A DNA stretch of 64,000 nt from an uncultured Lachnospira sp. (GCA_934359185.1 CAKRLE010000004.1:1-64000), one strand, 5' to 3'. Counted from the first letter of the stretch, positions 45,210-55,369 are shown. Notes: generated from the sequence alone by a model not told the origin. Made by a program: numbers and translations.

Positions 45210-46205
45210 CTACAGCTTCTTAATTGTCTCCCCCTCAATCAATTCCCCATCTACAACAATCCTTTTAATGATAGTCGCCTTAGGATTCTCTATAGCACTG
45301 ATAAGCTCATCTGCTGCTATTCTCCCTACCTCTCTGGTATTCTGGCTTATTGTTGTAATCTTAGGACTTAACATCTGGGAAAATCTGGTTCCATCATACC
45401 CTGCAATGGATAAATCCTTTGGTATCTTTAATTTCATTGCTCTTGCTGCGTTCCTTGCACCAACAACTGATAAATCATCCGGATAAAATATACATGTCGG
45501 TGGATTGTTAAGCTGTAACAGTTCATATGTAAGTTCTTCCGCTTTCCCTGAATCAAGATATTTAGAAGACTTGATATATTCTGCTGGAACTTCCATTCCA
45601 AAATCTTCCATAGTCTTATAGAAAGAAGCTAATCTTTCTTTCGTAACCTGTGACTCTGGATTACCATGAATGTATGCTATCCTTCTGTGTCCTTTGCTGT
45701 ATGCAAATTTAACTAATTCACTCATCCCCCTTACGTTATTAGAGTTGACCGATGTTCTTCCATTAAAAATGTAATCAATGGTCACTAGTGGCACTTTGCC
45801 ATTAACAAGTTCCATAATCTCCGGATTATTAAAATCCGCACAGCATGCCAGCAGTACTCCATCAAATCTTCTGTAAAGACAATTTTCCAAAAGAGACATC
45901 TTTTTAGAATAATTACTGATAAATGTTATATCGTATCCTTTAATCTCTGCCTCTGCCCTGAAACTTTCAAGAACCTCTGCGAAATACTCATGAGCAAGAC
46001 CATCATTCAATAACACGCCAATGTTATATGATCTGTTCGTCTTTAATGCTCTGGCAACTGAATTCGGATGGTACCCAAGTTCGTCAGCTATCTGCTTGAT
46101 ACGTTCTCTTGTGTTCTCACTGATATCACTATGATTGTTAAGAGCCTTGCTTACTGTCGCAACTGACACTCCGCATCTCTTAGCAACATCTTTCATAGAT
46201 ATCAT
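45210..46205 (-). CDS. LacI-family transcriptional regulator
   Basis: 331 residues: helix-turn-helix MKDVAKRCGVSVATVSKALN, hinge NSVARALKTNRS, then a periplasmic-binding-protein-like sensor (IGVLLNDG, VPLVTIDYI, CIFYPDDLSVVGARNA). It probably represses the importer, phosphorylase/beta-glucosidase and epimerase genes until a cello-sugar binds. ATG at 46205 has AAGGGG 8 nt upstream. A candidate operator straddles its own start site, so autoregulation is likely. It is first in the operon with the importer genes. Confidence 0.93.
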   Translation of the reverse strand: MISMKDVAKRCGVSVATVSKALNNHSDISENTRERIKQIADELGYHPNSVARALKTNRSYNIGVLLNDGLAHEYFAEVLESFRAEAEIKGYDITFISNYSKKMSLLENCLYRRFDGVLLACCADFNNPEIMELVNGKVPLVTIDYIFNGRTSVNSNNVRGMSELVKFAYSKGHRRIAYIHGNPESQVTKERLASFYKTMEDFGMEVPAEYIKSSKYLDSGKAEELTYELLQLNNPPTCIFYPDDLSVVGARNAARAMKLKIPKDLSIAGYDGTRFSQMLSPKITTISQNTREVGRIAADELISAIENPKATIIKRIVVDGELIEGETIKKL

Positions 46206-46234
46206 GGCATCATCCCCTTTGTTCACTCGTTTTT

Positions 46235-46285
46235 ACTTAATCGTTTTCGTAGCTTTAATATACACCATCATTTACATAAATGCAA
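46235..46285 (-). promoter_or_regulatory. lacI/importer promoter and operator
   Basis: Minus-strand TTGCAT (46280-46285), 17-bp spacer, TATATT (46257-46262); the operator ACTTAATCGTTTTCGTA (46235-46251) covers the expected start site. The gap 46206-46546 holds only this and the divergent promoter below. Confidence 0.75.
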
Positions 46286-46368
46286 GTATTTTTGTAAATT
46301 TACCGATTTTCACAGTAATTTTTATGTATCTTTGTGCATTTTGCTATTCTTGTGTTTTATCAAAACAT

Positions 46369-46447
46369 TTGATTGATTTAAAATCAAGCATAAAATATAC
46401 TTATCTATATAGATTAATTAGTAACCTTATACTTAATCGTTTTCTAT
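46369..46447 (+). promoter_or_regulatory. Cellobiose phosphorylase promoter and operator
   Basis: The second operator copy ACTTAATCGTTTTCTAT is at 46431-46447. The best promoter ahead of it is TTGATT (46369-46374), a 16-bp spacer and TAAAAT (46391-46396), which would put the operator downstream of the start site as a roadblock. The promoter match is modest. Confidence 0.5.
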
Positions 46448-46546
46448 TGTTAAATATAACACAATCAGATAAACATAATCAAACATCTATACTATTTGCT
46501 GATTATGCCTGTCTGAATAAAATTATATGATTATTGGAGGCACATT

Positions 46547-49003
46547 ATGAATTATGGTTATTTTGATGATGACGCTAAAGAATATGTAATCACTACACCA
46601 GAGACTCCTCTTCCATGGATTAACTACTTAGGATGTGAGAACTTCTTCAGCTTAAAGAGTAACACAGGCGGCGGATACTGCTTCTATAAAGATGCCAAGC
46701 TACTCCGCCTTACAAGATACCGCTACAATAACTCTCCTTTAGATAATAACGGACACTACATATATATTAAAGATGGTGATTCCATATGGAATCCGGGATG
46801 GCAGCCAACACAGACGCCTGTAGATAACTATACATGCCGTCATGGCTTAGGCTACAGCATAATATCATCATCACACGGTAACATCCAGGCGGAGACTGCT
46901 TATTTTGTTCCTATCGGTGATAACTGCGAGCTTAACAAACTGACGGTTAAGAATACCGGAACTTCTGCCAGAACAATATCCATATATTCATATGTAGAGT
47001 TCTGTCTCTGGAATGCGGTTGATGACTGTAATAATTTCCAGAGGAATTTCAGCACTGGCGAGGTTGAGATTGCTGTTAACCAGGCTGGTAAAGATTCCGG
47101 CTACTCTGCAATATACCACAAGACAGAATACCGCGAAAGACGTAACCACTACGCAGTCCATGCTGTCAATTCAGCTGTAGATGGATTCGATTCAAGCAGA
47201 GAAAGCTTTATTGGAACATATGGCAGTCCTTCAATGCCTAAAGCAGTTAAGGAAGGTACTGCTTACAATTCTGTTGCAAGCGGCTGGTCTCCTATCGGTT
47301 CATTCAAATCAGATGTAACATTACAGCCTGGCGAGGAGAAGTCTTTCATATATATAATTGCATATATTGAAAATCCCGATAACGAGAAATGGGAATCATT
47401 CGGAATAATCAATAAAAAACCAGCAATCGAACTCATCTCACGTTATGACACTGTTGACAAATTCGATGAAGCATTCAACAATCTAAAAGAATACTGGAAT
47501 AATCTCCTTTCTTCTTACATTGTTAAAGCAAGCGACAACAAACTGTGCCGTATGGTTAACATCTGGAATCAGTACCAGTGCATGGTAACATTTAACATGT
47601 CACGCTCGGCTTCATATTATGAGTCAGGAACCGGCCGTGGAATGGGATTCAGGGATTCATGCCAGGATCTTCTCGGTTTTGTACATCTTATTCCTGATTC
47701 TGCGAGACAGAGAATCCTCGATATAGCTGCAACACAGTTTGAAGATGGAAGCGCATATCACCAGTATCAGCCACTTACCAAGAAAGGCAATTCAGATATA
47801 GGCTCTGGCTTTAATGATGACCCATTATGGTTAATCGCCGGCACTGCCGCTTACCTTAAAGAAACTAACGATTACAGTATTCTTGATGAACAGGTTGCAT
47901 TCGATTGTGATGTATCTAAAGCCCAGACACTTATGGAACATTTACGCAGATCATTTAACTATACAACAACACATCTTGGTCCTCACAAGCTTCCTCTTAT
48001 AGGAAGGGCTGACTGGAACGACTGTCTTAACTTAAACTGCTTCTCTGCTGTTCCGGGAGAATCTTTCCAGACCACAGGCCCATCCGAAGGACCAGTTGCT
48101 GAATCAGTATTTATCGCCGGAATGTACGTTAAATACGGAAAAGAATACGCCAAGATATGCCACAGACTTGGATTATACGATGAAGAGGAATCCGTTAACA
48201 AGCTTGTCGATGACATGTACAACGCAGTTCTTGAACACGGCTGGGATGGAGAATGGTTCTTAAGAGCATATGATTCTAACAGTAATAAAGTTGGTTCAAA
48301 AGAATGCAGCGAAGGTCAGATATATATTGAGCCTCAGGGATTCTGTGTAATGGCTGGAATCGGTGTCAAAGAAGGACTTGCACAGAAAGCCATGGATTCT
48401 GTTGAGAAAATACTTGATACCAAATATGGCATCATGATTTTACAACCGGCTTACAAGTCATATCATCTTGAACTTGGTGAGGTTTCATCATATCCACCTG
48501 GATACAAGGAAAATGCTGGTATATTCTGCCACAACAACCCTTGGGTATCAATAGCTGAGACTGTTGTTGGCGATGGCAACAGAGCTATGGATACTTATAA
48601 GAAGATATGTCCTGCTTACCTTGAAGACATAAGCGAGATACACAGAACTGAACCTTATGTATACTCACAGATGATTGCCGGTAAAGATGCCCCTAGACAT
48701 GGCGAGGCAAAGAATAGCTGGCTCACTGGTACGGCTGCATGGACATTTACAAGCATTTCACAGTATATATTAGGCATACGTGCTGATTTTGACGGACTTG
48801 TTGTTGACCCATGTCTTTCTGATGATATGGATTCACTTAACATAACAAGGAAATTCAGAGGCGCAACATATAACATACAGATTAACAACTCAGGTCATCA
48901 GGGAAGAGTTAAATCACTCATTGTTAATGGTAAAACTATTGACGGCAACACTATCCCTTATGATGAAAACATCAAAGAATACACAGTAATCGCTGATATC
49001 TGA
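46547..49003 (+). CDS. Cellobiose phosphorylase, GH94
   Basis: 818 residues, the length of clostridial cellobiose phosphorylases. N-terminal beta-sandwich domain, then an (alpha/alpha)6 barrel with the general-acid Asp in GFNDDPLWL (Asp424/425), [10 protein letters not shown] and the phosphate-site region near the C-terminus. It splits cellobiose with phosphate into glucose 1-phosphate and glucose, saving ATP. ATG at 46547 with GGAGG 6 nt upstream. It forms an operon with the GH1 gene 17 nt downstream. Cellodextrin phosphorylase is the main alternative, but those are usually longer. Confidence 0.88.
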   Translation: MNYGYFDDDAKEYVITTPETPLPWINYLGCENFFSLKSNTGGGYCFYKDAKLLRLTRYRYNNSPLDNNGHYIYIKDGDSIWNPGWQPTQTPVDNYTCRHGLGYSIISSSHGNIQAETAYFVPIGDNCELNKLTVKNTGTSARTISIYSYVEFCLWNAVDDCNNFQRNFSTGEVEIAVNQAGKDSGYSAIYHKTEYRERRNHYAVHAVNSAVDGFDSSRESFIGTYGSPSMPKAVKEGTAYNSVASGWSPIGSFKSDVTLQPGEEKSFIYIIAYIENPDNEKWESFGIINKKPAIELISRYDTVDKFDEAFNNLKEYWNNLLSSYIVKASDNKLCRMVNIWNQYQCMVTFNMSRSASYYESGTGRGMGFRDSCQDLLGFVHLIPDSARQRILDIAATQFEDGSAYHQYQPLTKKGNSDIGSGFNDDPLWLIAGTAAYLKETNDYSILDEQVAFDCDVSKAQTLMEHLRRSFNYTTTHLGPHKLPLIGRADWNDCLNLNCFSAVPGESFQTTGPSEGPVAESVFIAGMYVKYGKEYAKICHRLGLYDEEESVNKLVDDMYNAVLEHGWDGEWFLRAYDSNSNKVGSKECSEGQIYIEPQGFCVMAGIGVKEGLAQKAMDSVEKILDTKYGIMILQPAYKSYHLELGEVSSYPPGYKENAGIFCHNNPWVSIAETVVGDGNRAMDTYKKICPAYLEDISEIHRTEPYVYSQMIAGKDAPRHGEAKNSWLTGTAAWTFTSISQYILGIRADFDGLVVDPCLSDDMDSLNITRKFRGATYNIQINNSGHQGRVKSLIVNGKTIDGNTIPYDENIKEYTVIADI

Positions 49004-49020
49004 TTAATGAGGTGATATAT

Positions 49021-50394
49021 ATGTTTAGTAAAGATTTTATATGGGGAACTGCTACAAGTGCATATCAGATTGAGGGTGCATATAACACCGATGGCAAAGG
49101 GGCTTCTATATGGGATGATTTTTCTAATACTCCTGGCAATACAGCCAATAACGAAACAGGTAATATCGCATGCGACCACTACCACCACTACAAAGAAGAC
49201 ATTAAACTTATGCACGAACTTGGAATCAAGGCATATAGATTTTCAATATCGTGGCCAAGGATATTTCCTGACGGATATGCAGACAAAGAACATGCTTTCA
49301 ATAAAGCTGGTCTTGATTTCTATGACAATATAGTTAACTGTTGTATTGAATATGGAATCACCCCATACATAACACTATACCACTGGGATTTACCATCTGC
49401 CCTCGAAAAGGAGGGTGGATGGCTTAACCGCCAGACTTCATACATATTTGCTGACTATGCAGAATTTATATGCAGACATTTTAATGACAGAGTTACACAG
49501 TTTGCAACTATTAATGAGCCACAGATTATTTCAGGTCTTGGCTATAAACTGGGGCTGCATGCTCCGGGACTTAAACTTAAAGATATAGATGTGTTAAAAG
49601 TTACACATCATCTCGCCCTGGCACACGGTCTTGCAGTTAAAAGAATGCGGGAAGCTGCTGACAGAAAAATAACAATAAGCTTCTCATCTACCGGCAACAT
49701 GTGTTATCCTAAGACACTTGCACAAGAAGATGTTGATGCTGCCAGAACTGCTTCATTTACGACAGATACAAGTAACTGGACATTCTGCCATCACATATTC
49801 TGCGATATGGCCTGTCTTGGACAATATCCTGACATTAAAGCATTAGGCAATATACCTGAGCTTGCAGATTATGATTCATATGATAAGCTTGATTTTGTGA
49901 AAGAATCGGACATTGACATTATGCATCAGCCTATAGACTGGTTAGGAATCAATATGTACAATGGACATGAATTCAGTAAAGATGGTCCTGTTCCTAAGAA
50001 ATGTGGTTTTCCACGAACTGCTCTCGGTTGGCCGGTAACACCAGGCGTAATGGATTTTGGAATAAGATTCCTTTATGAGCGTTACAAGCTCCCTATTGTC
50101 ATTACTGAAAATGGACTTGCCTGCAATGATATTGTAAGTCTTGATAACAGGGTTCACGACCCTGACAGAATTGATTTCCTTACAAGGTATATCAACTGCC
50201 TGTGTAATGCATACAACTCAGGAGTTCCTATAGCAGGCTATTTTCACTGGTCATTCCTTGACAATTACGAGTGGCACAGTGGATATGACCCAAGATTTGG
50301 ACTTGTGTATGTCGATTTTGAAACTCAGGAGCGCATTCCTAAAGATTCTGCTTACTGGTACCATGATTTAATTACAGGTTCAAAGCCGGTATAG
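49021..50394 (+). CDS. GH1 beta-glucosidase
   Basis: 457 residues, retaining glycosidase of the BglA type. Acid/base Glu166 in TINEP and nucleophile Glu363 in ITENG are both present, with FIWGTATSAYQIEGA at the N-terminus and HWSFLDNYEW near the end. No signal peptide, so it hydrolyses imported beta-glucosides in the cytoplasm. The site that would indicate a 6-phospho-beta-glucosidase is not evident, and the importer is an ABC system, so free sugars are expected. ATG at 49021 has GAGG 8 nt upstream; the GTG at 49012 overlaps that GAGG. Confidence 0.93.
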   Translation: MFSKDFIWGTATSAYQIEGAYNTDGKGASIWDDFSNTPGNTANNETGNIACDHYHHYKEDIKLMHELGIKAYRFSISWPRIFPDGYADKEHAFNKAGLDFYDNIVNCCIEYGITPYITLYHWDLPSALEKEGGWLNRQTSYIFADYAEFICRHFNDRVTQFATINEPQIISGLGYKLGLHAPGLKLKDIDVLKVTHHLALAHGLAVKRMREAADRKITISFSSTGNMCYPKTLAQEDVDAARTASFTTDTSNWTFCHHIFCDMACLGQYPDIKALGNIPELADYDSYDKLDFVKESDIDIMHQPIDWLGINMYNGHEFSKDGPVPKKCGFPRTALGWPVTPGVMDFGIRFLYERYKLPIVITENGLACNDIVSLDNRVHDPDRIDFLTRYINCLCNAYNSGVPIAGYFHWSFLDNYEWHSGYDPRFGLVYVDFETQERIPKDSAYWYHDLITGSKPV

Positions 50395-50433
50395 CAAATT
50401 TGTATACATATATACATCGGAATTATTATGCCA

Positions 50434-50474
50434 AACAGCCCCCAACCTTTGAAATTCATGGGTTGGGGGCTGTT
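50434..50474. terminator. Strong hairpin between convergent GH1 and epimerase genes
   Basis: A perfect 14-bp stem, AACAGCCCCCAACC (50434-50447) with its complement at 50461-50474, and a 13-nt loop. T-runs are weak on both strands, but the position between two converging genes supports bidirectional termination. Confidence 0.75.
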
Positions 50475-50492
50475 ATAATCAGCATATATATA

Positions 50493-51734
50493 TCAGTTAC
50501 CTGCTTTTATAAGCTCAAGCCACATCCTTCCATTATGATAAGGACATTTCCATGGACCCGCAAGCTCCTTAACGACAGGCTTATCATTCATGTCAAGCTC
50601 ATTAAACCATTCCCCACAACGCGCATCTATAAAATAACATTTGATATATTTAAGGATCTTTAATGCAGCTTCTTTATATTCCGGATGGTCAGGCTGTACC
50701 ACGTAACCTTTAGAAAAGCCATTAACAGCTTCTGCGTGAACCCACCAGACTCTTGTCTCATTCACAACACCTTCCATAATGTCAGATATCATATGATCCG
50801 TCTTTAACGCTCTCTCATATACACTGCTTCTTAAATCATCTGTCATGAATACAATCCTGTTAAAAACACCCTTTAATTCATCTTCAATCTCATCTTTGCC
50901 AAGATTGTCACGCAAAACCTTAACAGCATAATCAATCAGCCATGCGCTCTCAATATCATGGCCATACGACTGTGTATCAATAAGACTATTATAATCAATA
51001 TCAAAGAATACCTCTAACCTACGCTTATCCTTATTGTACACTTTATCTGTAAATGTTGTAAGAAGTGATATTATCCTGTCTTTAATTCCACCAGAAACAG
51101 ACTTATCGAAACCACTATCTGCACCACTTTGCTTTACGGCCCTGTACAGCTCTGTATATGCCTCAAGCAGATGCAGTAATGTATTCATCGTTCTTGGAGC
51201 ATAGAATCCTCTTGAAGCAAGTGCATCTGATACTTTCTCGTTATCTTTAAGATTAAAATACCTGTCAAATTCTTCTTTATATCCTAAATCATCTGTACAG
51301 TTATCTTCTATAAAATGGTATAAACTGACAGCCTCTTTAAGCACTGACGCATCACCGCTTGCCTCATAAAATGAAACCAGTCCATATATTCCATATGACA
51401 TGGTATATGTGTGTTTTACTGTATCAGAAGGTCTTCCATCATATGTTGTTGACCAGTATAATCCACCATATTCATTATCATAGCAGTATTTATGAAAATA
51501 ATCATATGCACATTTCGCAGTATCAAAATACTTTTTATCACCTAACACGATATATGCCTGTGAAAACAGCCACATTATCCTGCTGACAAGAATCGTTCCT
51601 TTATCCGCTTTCTTATCTACATTAAGATTGTAGTCAACCTCTCCATAGAATCCACCATATTCGTTATCAACAAGATTTATCCAGAATGGAAGAATTCCAT
51701 CAATGAGGTTTCTTTTAGCTTCTTCAACCAACAT
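50493..51734 (-). CDS. AGE-superfamily epimerase, probable cellobiose 2-epimerase
   Basis: 413 residues forming an (alpha/alpha)6 barrel. Conserved blocks RTMNTLLHLLEAYTELY, YGHDIESAWLIDYA and ETRVWWVHAEAVNG carry the catalytic histidines. In cellobiose 2-epimerases the equivalents are very similar; the neighbouring phosphorylase, beta-glucosidase and shared LacI operator favour cellobiose to glucosyl-mannose conversion over N-acylglucosamine epimerisation. No GH130 phosphorylase, the usual next step, is in the window. ATG at 51734, AAGG close upstream. Confidence 0.82.
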   Translation of the reverse strand: MLVEEAKRNLIDGILPFWINLVDNEYGGFYGEVDYNLNVDKKADKGTILVSRIMWLFSQAYIVLGDKKYFDTAKCAYDYFHKYCYDNEYGGLYWSTTYDGRPSDTVKHTYTMSYGIYGLVSFYEASGDASVLKEAVSLYHFIEDNCTDDLGYKEEFDRYFNLKDNEKVSDALASRGFYAPRTMNTLLHLLEAYTELYRAVKQSGADSGFDKSVSGGIKDRIISLLTTFTDKVYNKDKRRLEVFFDIDYNSLIDTQSYGHDIESAWLIDYAVKVLRDNLGKDEIEDELKGVFNRIVFMTDDLRSSVYERALKTDHMISDIMEGVVNETRVWWVHAEAVNGFSKGYVVQPDHPEYKEAALKILKYIKCYFIDARCGEWFNELDMNDKPVVKELAGPWKCPYHNGRMWLELIKAGN

Positions 51735-51763
51735 AAATCCTTGTTCTCCTCCTTGTCAAATTT

Positions 51764-51819
51764 TACGAAAACGATTAAGCTTATGATTTTATTATAAAGC
51801 ATGGTGCTACGCTAGTCAA
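51764..51819 (-). promoter_or_regulatory. Epimerase promoter and LacI-type operator
   Basis: Minus-strand TTGACT (51814-51819), 17-bp spacer, TATAAT (51791-51796). The third operator copy, GCTTAATCGTTTTCGTA, lies at 51764-51780, immediately after the expected start site. Confidence 0.8.
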
Positions 51820-51904
51820 AATGGAGTTATAAACAAAATTATGTAGGCTTATATATTTTTCATTTATGTAATATTACGAAAAATATGATGGTGTTAAGTA
51901 AAAT

Positions 51905-51946
51905 TCCAGTGAATGCCCAAAACTACTGCTTTGAGTATACACTGGA
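51905..51946 (-). terminator. Terminator of the bicupin gene
   Basis: TCCAGTG (51905-51911) pairs with CACTGGA (51940-51946); ATTTTA follows on the minus strand. Confidence 0.55.
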
Positions 51947-51972
51947 TATTAATTCATGTATTATGTCTTCAC

Positions 51973-52638
51973 TTACTCAATAACAAGTAATAAAGCCATC
52001 TTGAACTTCTCATCTGCTGTGACGCTGTGAAGTCCGTTTTTTTCAAAGCGGAAATTCTCGCCAGCATTGATTACATAATCCTTGCCCTCGTATCCGATAG
52101 TTGCCTTTCCTTCAAGTGCAAATATAATTGCATTGCCTGGTGCACGGTGCGGTGTAAGACCTGTTCCTGCATCAAATGCCATAAGAACAAACTTCATTGA
52201 AGGATTGCTTGCAACATCAAGATTGCTTATGCTTCCATCCTCATACTGGATAAGATCCTTAAGTCTCATTACTTCGCCTGCTTTAACTAAATTGTTCATT
52301 GTAATCTCCTTTTTAATAATTATTTCTGTATATACTGCTCCAGATTCGCTATCAACACCGCAAAGTGTGCCACCTGGTACAATAAGCATATCCCCATCAG
52401 TAAAACTCTGTCTGTATGCATCTTCACCTGTAATAAATGATGCCTCCCCCTCAGCTCCGATGTAAACAGAAGTCGTATCGTAACGCTCCTGACTGATAGA
52501 TGTTCCTGCCCCCAGTGCAAAAAATGTGATAACATTTTCTTTACCAAGCTTAGTATCTCTTGATATTGTCATACCATCTCTTGCCGGTCTGACCCCTGCA
52601 ACTGTGAACACTCCATCTAATGCATTGGAAGAACTCAT
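51973..52638 (-). CDS. Bicupin protein
   Basis: 221 residues made of two cupin barrels (about 30-110 and 130-221). The second has LTPHRAPGNAIIFALEGKATIGYEGKDY and GENFRFEKNGLHSV, with His residues at cupin positions; the first lacks the full histidine set. Small bicupins of this kind have no agreed function; metal-dependent sugar or small-molecule binding is possible. ATG at 52638 with GGAGGG 9 nt upstream. Single gene with its own promoter and terminator. Confidence 0.75.
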   Translation of the reverse strand: MSSSNALDGVFTVAGVRPARDGMTISRDTKLGKENVITFFALGAGTSISQERYDTTSVYIGAEGEASFITGEDAYRQSFTDGDMLIVPGGTLCGVDSESGAVYTEIIIKKEITMNNLVKAGEVMRLKDLIQYEDGSISNLDVASNPSMKFVLMAFDAGTGLTPHRAPGNAIIFALEGKATIGYEGKDYVINAGENFRFEKNGLHSVTADEKFKMALLLVIE

Positions 52639-52671
52639 ATGTTCATACCCTCCTTTAATAATAATACGATA

Positions 52672-52737
52672 TGTTACTATATACTATTAACAATATTATA
52701 ATCAACAAAAATATTGCATTTTATGCATATTTGTCAA
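52672..52737 (-). promoter_or_regulatory. Bicupin promoter with palindromic operators
   Basis: Minus-strand TTGACA (52732-52737) with TATTTT 18 bp on. The palindrome TGCATTTTATGCA (52715-52727) sits in the spacer, and TGTTA-N11-TAACA (52672-52692) lies downstream. The regulator is unknown. Confidence 0.45.
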
Positions 52738-52781
52738 CCTTTCATGTCAGTGATACAGGAATTATACTTCTTATTGTCTAA

Positions 52782-53475
52782 GCATTCTTAAACAGCCTGC
52801 CATTCGCAGCACTATTAGGAAGTGTTCTTGATAAAGCCAGCGATAATCCTGTACAATATCTGATTCCGCAGACTTCATATGATTATGATTGTCTGATACG
52901 TTCAGTCATGGCTGGCGATATTGTGTACGCTGCCCCTGCCAACATACGCAAGGATGTTATGGACATGCTCTCTGGCACACAGATTCCTTGCTGGGACACT
53001 CTGCTTAACTGTGCAGATACAATCAGCACTTACACAGCTTGCAACGAAGCTACGAACTTATCAGATACTGATAATAAAAACCACGGTCTTGTTATAAATG
53101 CTGTTGGAACACCTATGTGTCTTACATCACTTAATGATGGCATACTTGATACGTTAGATGGCGAAAGTAACGTTTGTTTACGCGCACCTCTGTCTGAAAG
53201 CTTATATTTTCTATGGAAAGATAATAATGCTGATACTGACAAGCTCTCTATTCTCCACAAGAAAATGTACGAGATAGGTAAAGCACTCGGTAAAAGAAGT
53301 TCATTTGCGACAGATGTAGATAAACTTTTTGATATAGCTGACACTTATCTGCCTCATTTTGCAGGTGCCAACGGACGCTACAGATATGCTAAAGCTGTAC
53401 AATATCGAATTAGACCACGACTGGGATGAAAGTTCATGGTCAAAATTAAAATCATTCCTGTACTACTGTAGATAA
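52782..53475 (+). pseudogene. Broken gene of unrecognised family
   Basis: A coding frame is open from 52782, just after a TAA, with no start codon or ribosome binding site until an internal ATG at 52908; it ends at 53429 in an Arg-rich tail (YRIRPRLG). Near 53390 another frame takes over with protein-like sequence (LYNIELDHDWDESSWSKLK) and stops at 53475, directly before a terminator. This looks like an N-terminally truncated gene with a late frameshift. I do not recognise the family. Confidence 0.45.
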
Positions 53476-53479
53476 GATA

Positions 53480-53550
53480 CCCGCCTTTCTGCTATATACT
53501 TCTCTTTCTGGATACTGAACAGTAAAGATTGTATATATCTGAAAGGCGGG
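53480..53550. terminator. Terminator after the broken gene
   Basis: CCCGCCTTTC (53480-53489) pairs perfectly with GAAAGGCGGG (53541-53550), helped by TATATAC/GTATATA inside, and AAATTTTTATT follows on the + strand. Confidence 0.7.
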
Positions 53551-53556
53551 AAATTT

Positions 53557-53919
53557 TTATTGTTGTTTTAACTTTGCAAGCTCTTGTTTTAACATAGCTA
53601 TCTCCTGCTGGGCTTTCTCATTTTTAGCTTTCTCCTGCCTATATTCTGCCTCTATCTTATTTACCTTCCTCTTCGCTTCTTCCTCTGTCCTCTTTAAATT
53701 TGCCTCTGTGGAATTTCCTAGGCTCAGCTTTGCTTCTCCAAGGAAATTCACAAGAAGTGGAAGAGTTTTAATTCCCCTTAGATAATCACAGAATCTTGAC
53801 TTCCATGATTCATTGTCGGATAGCTGCATATACTGATGTCTGGTGTATTCGTTACGTTCTATAACATTCATTGCATCAGTATAATAATTTCTTTGTTGAG
53901 TATTTAATTGTTCTGTCAT
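53557..53919 (-). CDS. Small coiled-coil protein of unknown function
   Basis: 120 residues. The first 60 are mixed, with SWKSRFCDYLRG; the last 55 are a long charged coiled coil (E, K, Q, A rich). No signal peptide or membrane segment. I do not recognise the family; a C-terminal remnant of a larger protein is possible. The ATG at 53919 overlaps the stop of a five-codon reading frame (MFNIE, 53916-53933) that itself has AAGGAG 9 nt upstream, so translation probably begins there and restarts at the overlap, or the short frame is a relic of the original start. Confidence 0.55.
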   Translation of the reverse strand: MTEQLNTQQRNYYTDAMNVIERNEYTRHQYMQLSDNESWKSRFCDYLRGIKTLPLLVNFLGEAKLSLGNSTEANLKRTEEEAKRKVNKIEAEYRQEKAKNEKAQQEIAMLKQELAKLKQQ

Positions 53920-54025
53920 TCAATATTGAACATCGATGTTATCTCCTTGATATATTTAGTTATGTATTACTATATATTTAATATATCATAAATATATTTC
54001 TTTTGCAAGTACTTATGTATATTTT

Positions 54026-54055
54026 AAAAGGCTCTGAAATCATCCAGAGCCTTTT
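54026..54055. terminator. Bidirectional terminator after thiH
   Basis: An 11-bp stem AAAAGGCTCTG/CAGAGCCTTTT (54026-54036 with 54045-54055) with an 8-nt loop; T tracts on both strands. Confidence 0.85.
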
Positions 54056-54086
54056 CCCACAGTTTAACTATTAACATTACCAATTT

Positions 54087-55340
54087 CTATACATACACAT
54101 AATCATTCAGAACTGGCTGCATGCCTTCTGATTCCATATCCTCATACATCTGCTCAAAACTTCTTGAATCAGATATCTCGAACTGCTCATCACCAGTCTC
54201 TTCTGATTCCTCTTTGCCGGTGTATTTACTCTCATGGTCGCCTATACCAGTAGACACGCCGGCAGAAACTTTTGTAGCCGCAATCTTTACAATTCCATCC
54301 CTGAAATGCTTCTGCTCTCTTGACGAAACCGTGATACCTACAAATGGCATGAATATCCTATATGCACATAATACCTGACAAAGCTGTCTCTCGCCGACAT
54401 CAAGAGGATTAATCTTATCATTATTAATGATAGGACGAAGTCTTGGACAAGAAAGTGAATACTCTGCGTATGGATATTTTCTCTGAAGATAGTACACATG
54501 CAAAGCACTAGCCAGCGCATCCTTACGGAAATCTGCAAGCCCTAATAATGCTGAAAATCCAACACCTCTCATTCCACCCATAAGCGCACGCTCCTGAGCC
54601 TCAAATCTGTATGGAAATACTCTCTTATGCCCTAACAGATGCAATGTCTCATATTTATCAGAATCATATGTCTCCTGAAATACTGTTACATAATCTGCCC
54701 CACATTCATGTAAATACTTATATTCATCTACATTGACAGGATAAATCTCAAGACCTACATTTTTGAAATATTTAGCAGCAAGCTTACAGGCCTCTCCAAT
54801 GTATTTTACATCACTCTGGCCTCTGCTCTCACCTGTCAGCATAAGAATTTCCTCAATACCAGAATCAGCAATAACCTTCATCTCATGCTCAATCTCTTCA
54901 CTGTTAAGCTTCTTTCTGTTGATATCATTGTAGCAGTTAAAACCACAGTATATGCAGTAATTCTCACAGTAATTAGCTATATATAACGGTGTAAATATGT
55001 ATACAGTATTGCCAAAATGCTTACTTGTCTCATATTTTGCTTTTGCTGCCATCTGTTCAAGAAATGGCTCTGCTGCTGGTGATAACAATGCCTTAAAATC
55101 CTCAACGCTGCATGTCTCATTCTCCAGTGCGCGCTTAACATCTGCTGCTGTATATCTGCTGTAATCATATGAATTCATCTCAGATATAACCTTATCTCTT
55201 ATATCCGATTTTATCTGATCCATGCCATCCATATATTCCATATGGTTAGTTCTGAAGCTTTTATCATTTTCTAATCTGTGCTTTTTCTCAAGTGCACGCT
55301 CACTTAATTTATCTGAATCTACAAAAAATTCATTTTCCAT
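54087..55340 (-). CDS. thiH: 2-iminoacetate synthase (tyrosine lyase)
   Basis: 417 residues, radical SAM. The [4Fe-4S] motif CENYCIYC (CxxxCxxC) is followed by GFNCYNDINR; later SRGQSDVKYIGEA and SLSCPRLRPI match ThiH. It cleaves tyrosine to dehydroglycine for thiazole formation with ThiG and ThiS-thiocarboxylate. Residues about 365-395 form a Glu/Ser-rich insertion near the C-terminus. ATG at 55340 with GGAG upstream. Last gene of thiS-thiG-thiH. Confidence 0.93.
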   Translation of the reverse strand: MENEFFVDSDKLSERALEKKHRLENDKSFRTNHMEYMDGMDQIKSDIRDKVISEMNSYDYSRYTAADVKRALENETCSVEDFKALLSPAAEPFLEQMAAKAKYETSKHFGNTVYIFTPLYIANYCENYCIYCGFNCYNDINRKKLNSEEIEHEMKVIADSGIEEILMLTGESRGQSDVKYIGEACKLAAKYFKNVGLEIYPVNVDEYKYLHECGADYVTVFQETYDSDKYETLHLLGHKRVFPYRFEAQERALMGGMRGVGFSALLGLADFRKDALASALHVYYLQRKYPYAEYSLSCPRLRPIINNDKINPLDVGERQLCQVLCAYRIFMPFVGITVSSREQKHFRDGIVKIAATKVSAGVSTGIGDHESKYTGKEESEETGDEQFEISDSRSFEQMYEDMESEGMQPVLNDYVYV

Positions 55341-55369
55341 CTTTTTATCTCCGAATTATATTAAATATT

